Below are positions 6,385-7,533 of a stretch of 7,533 nucleotides of DNA, piece after piece; position 1 is the first letter of the stretch; every line of letters begins with the position of its first letter. The stretch is taken from assembly GCA_007116585.1 (NCBI GenBank), contig SKIE01000324.1:1-7533 (forward strand), given 5' to 3'. Source of the stretch: Wenzhouxiangella sp. GTDB lineage: Bacteria; Pseudomonadota; Gammaproteobacteria; Xanthomonadales; Wenzhouxiangellaceae. The notes beneath the pieces are model-generated. The model saw only the letters and a list, made by a program, of their open reading frames with translations, made no database searches and had not been told where the DNA came from. The translations under genes were made by a program, and so were the position numbers.

Positions 6385-7007
6385 GCCAGTCGAGCCTCCA
6401 GGACCTCAATGATCTGTGACCGGACGTGCTGCTGAGAGCGGGTGGCGTCTATCACCACCACGCGCTCCGGTTCCATCCTGGCCAGGGCGAGATAGGCCGC
6501 ACGCACCCGCTCAAGAAATTCCGTCTGCGCCTGCTCGAAACGATCCCGGTCTTCGCCACGATGGCCGACCCGTTCCAGCCCCACTGCCACCGGCACATCC
6601 AGCAGCAGGGTCAGATCGGGGTTGAGGTCGGGGTGAATGATATTGGCCAGGCGGTCGACCAGGTGCATGCCCAGGCGGCGGCCGCCGCCCTGGTAAGCCC
6701 GGCTGGCGTCGGTAAAGCGGTCGCACAGCACGTCCTGGCCCGCGGCCAGGGCCGGCCGGATGATGCGCGCCAGATTCTCGGCCCGGGCCGAAAACATCAG
6801 CAGCAGCTCGGTCAGCGGCTCAAGCTCTCCGGTGGCGGGGTCGAGCAGAATGCCGCGGATTTTCTCGGCCGCCGCAGTGCCGCCGGGTTCCCGTGTTCGG
6901 ACCACGGGACGTCCGGCCTTCTCCAGCCAGGCCTGCACCGCTTCGGCGGCCGTTGTCTTGCCGGCGCCCTCTCCACCTTCCAGCGTGATGAATCGTCCGC
7001 GACTCAT
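6381..7007 (-). CDS. tmk: Thymidylate kinase
   Basis: Phosphorylates dTMP to dTDP with ATP, the step shared by the de novo and salvage routes to dTTP; cytoplasmic. The 208-aa product (E. coli 213) has the P-loop GGEGAGKT at 11-18, the REPGGT substrate motif at 39-44, the DRFTDASRAYQGG segment from 96 that binds the thymine nucleotide, and a LID region around 148-158 (GHRGEDRDRFE) with basic residues. The P-loop lacks an Arg while the LID supplies basic residues, which is the E. coli-type (type II) arrangement. The ATG at 7007 overlaps the mltG stop as ATGA, with GGGG a few bases upstream. All expected motifs are intact. Confidence 0.97.
   Translation of the reverse strand: MSRGRFITLEGGEGAGKTTAAEAVQAWLEKAGRPVVRTREPGGTAAAEKIRGILLDPATGELEPLTELLLMFSARAENLARIIRPALAAGQDVLCDRFTDASRAYQGGGRRLGMHLVDRLANIIHPDLNPDLTLLLDVPVAVGLERVGHRGEDRDRFEQAQTEFLERVRAAYLALARMEPERVVVIDATRSQQHVRSQIIEVLEARLA
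6395..6399 (-). promoter_or_regulatory. Ribosome-binding site of holB
   Basis: GGAGG on the minus strand, 10 nt before the holB ATG and inside the end of tmk. It is the strongest Shine-Dalgarno of the operon, so holB can initiate on its own as well as by coupling through the ATGA overlap. Confidence 0.6.
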
Positions 7008-7533
7008 CGCCGGCCCCGAATGTAACGATTGACCGCGGCATTATGCTCGGCCAGGGTGTCGGAAAACTGGTGTGTGCCGTCGCCCCGCGAGACGAAATAC
7101 AGCGCCGTGCCTGCAGCCGGCCGGGCGGCGGCGAGCAGGCTGTCACGGCCGGGCAGTGCAATCGGAGTCGGCGGCAGGCCGTGCCGTGTATAGGTATTCC
7201 ACGGATGGTCCGTGCGCAGATGCACCCGACGCAGCCGGCCGTCGAAATCGTCGCCCAGCCCGTAGATTACCGTCGGGTCGGTTTGCAGCCGCATGCCCTG
7301 CACCAGGCGGCGTGCAAACACACCAGCCACCTGTGCCCGCTCGCCGGGCTGGCCGGTTTCGCGCTCGATGATCGAGGCCAGCACCAGCAGTTCTTCCGGC
7401 GAGGCCAGCGGCAGATCCTGATCCCGACCCGACCAGGCTGCTGCCAGCGCTTCCTCCATGGCGACATGGGCTCGACGCAGAATGTCCAGATCGCTGCTGC
7501 CGCGCTTGAAAAAATAGGTCTCTGGCAGGAAGC
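7004..7533 (-). CDS. mltG: Endolytic murein transglycosylase MltG (5' end outside the window)
   Basis: The C-terminal 175 residues of MltG (YceG), an inner-membrane enzyme whose periplasmic domain cleaves nascent glycan strands and is thought to set their length. The visible part begins FLPETYFFKRGSSDLDIL (family pattern P-[DE]-T-Y then the G-x-S segment). It includes ASIIERET, which holds the catalytic Glu of the family, then MRLQTDPTVIYG, HPWNTYTRHGLPPTPIALPG and LYFVSRGDGTHQFSDTLAEH. It ends NRYIRGRR. The N-terminal membrane anchor and LysM-like region lie beyond the right edge. The reading frame continues from an internal ATG at 7459 back to the edge without a stop, so 7459 is not the start. 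In Pseudomonas pabC lies upstream; that cannot be seen here. Confidence 0.95.
   Translation of the reverse strand, partial: FLPETYFFKRGSSDLDILRRAHVAMEEALAAAWSGRDQDLPLASPEELLVLASIIERETGQPGERAQVAGVFARRLVQGMRLQTDPTVIYGLGDDFDGRLRRVHLRTDHPWNTYTRHGLPPTPIALPGRDSLLAAARPAAGTALYFVSRGDGTHQFSDTLAEHNAAVNRYIRGRR

Overview
This is a GC-rich gammaproteobacterial chromosome segment. The main clue is the minus-strand gene order mltG, tmk, holB, pilZ, which matches the order I know from Pseudomonas and its relatives. The FadD and DinB proteins also look proteobacterial: FadD is 561 aa, the same length as the E. coli enzyme, with its ATP-binding motif and catalytic Glu at the same residue numbers. I cannot name a genus from the sequence. 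There are no tRNA or rRNA genes, insertion sequences, CRISPR arrays or phage genes. The window is nearly all coding, and every gene bears housekeeping or conserved signatures.

Layout, left to right. (1) Positions 1-2171, minus strand: a two-gene unit. Its first gene encodes a 640-aa glutamate-cysteine-ligase-like (GCS2/YbdK type) enzyme fused to a C-terminal pair of CBS domains. Its second gene encodes a small lipoprotein that runs off the left edge. The stop of the first and the start of the second share one base (TGATG), so they are probably translationally coupled. (2) Positions 2172-2318: a 147-bp divergent intergenic region with candidate promoter elements for both sides. (3) Positions 2319-4004, plus strand: fadD, long-chain acyl-CoA synthetase. 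(4) Positions 4005-4015: an 11-bp convergent gap. A perfect 11-bp-stem hairpin lies just inside the 3' end of dinB. (5) Positions 4016-7533, minus strand: a tightly packed operon, transcribed right to left as mltG (partial), tmk, holB, pilZ, dinB. It has ATGA overlaps at mltG/tmk and tmk/holB, a 4-nt gap at holB/pilZ and a 22-nt gap at pilZ/dinB.

The operon combines peptidoglycan strand termination (MltG), dTTP precursor synthesis (Tmk), the clamp-loader delta' subunit (HolB), a type IV pilus assembly factor (PilZ) and a translesion DNA polymerase (DinB). The DinB placement is the less usual part: in Pseudomonas, as I recall it, tatD follows pilZ. The least characterised part of the window is the GCS2-CBS protein and its coupled lipoprotein. 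I see no clear sign of a wholly new system; that pair is the best candidate for unexplored biology here.
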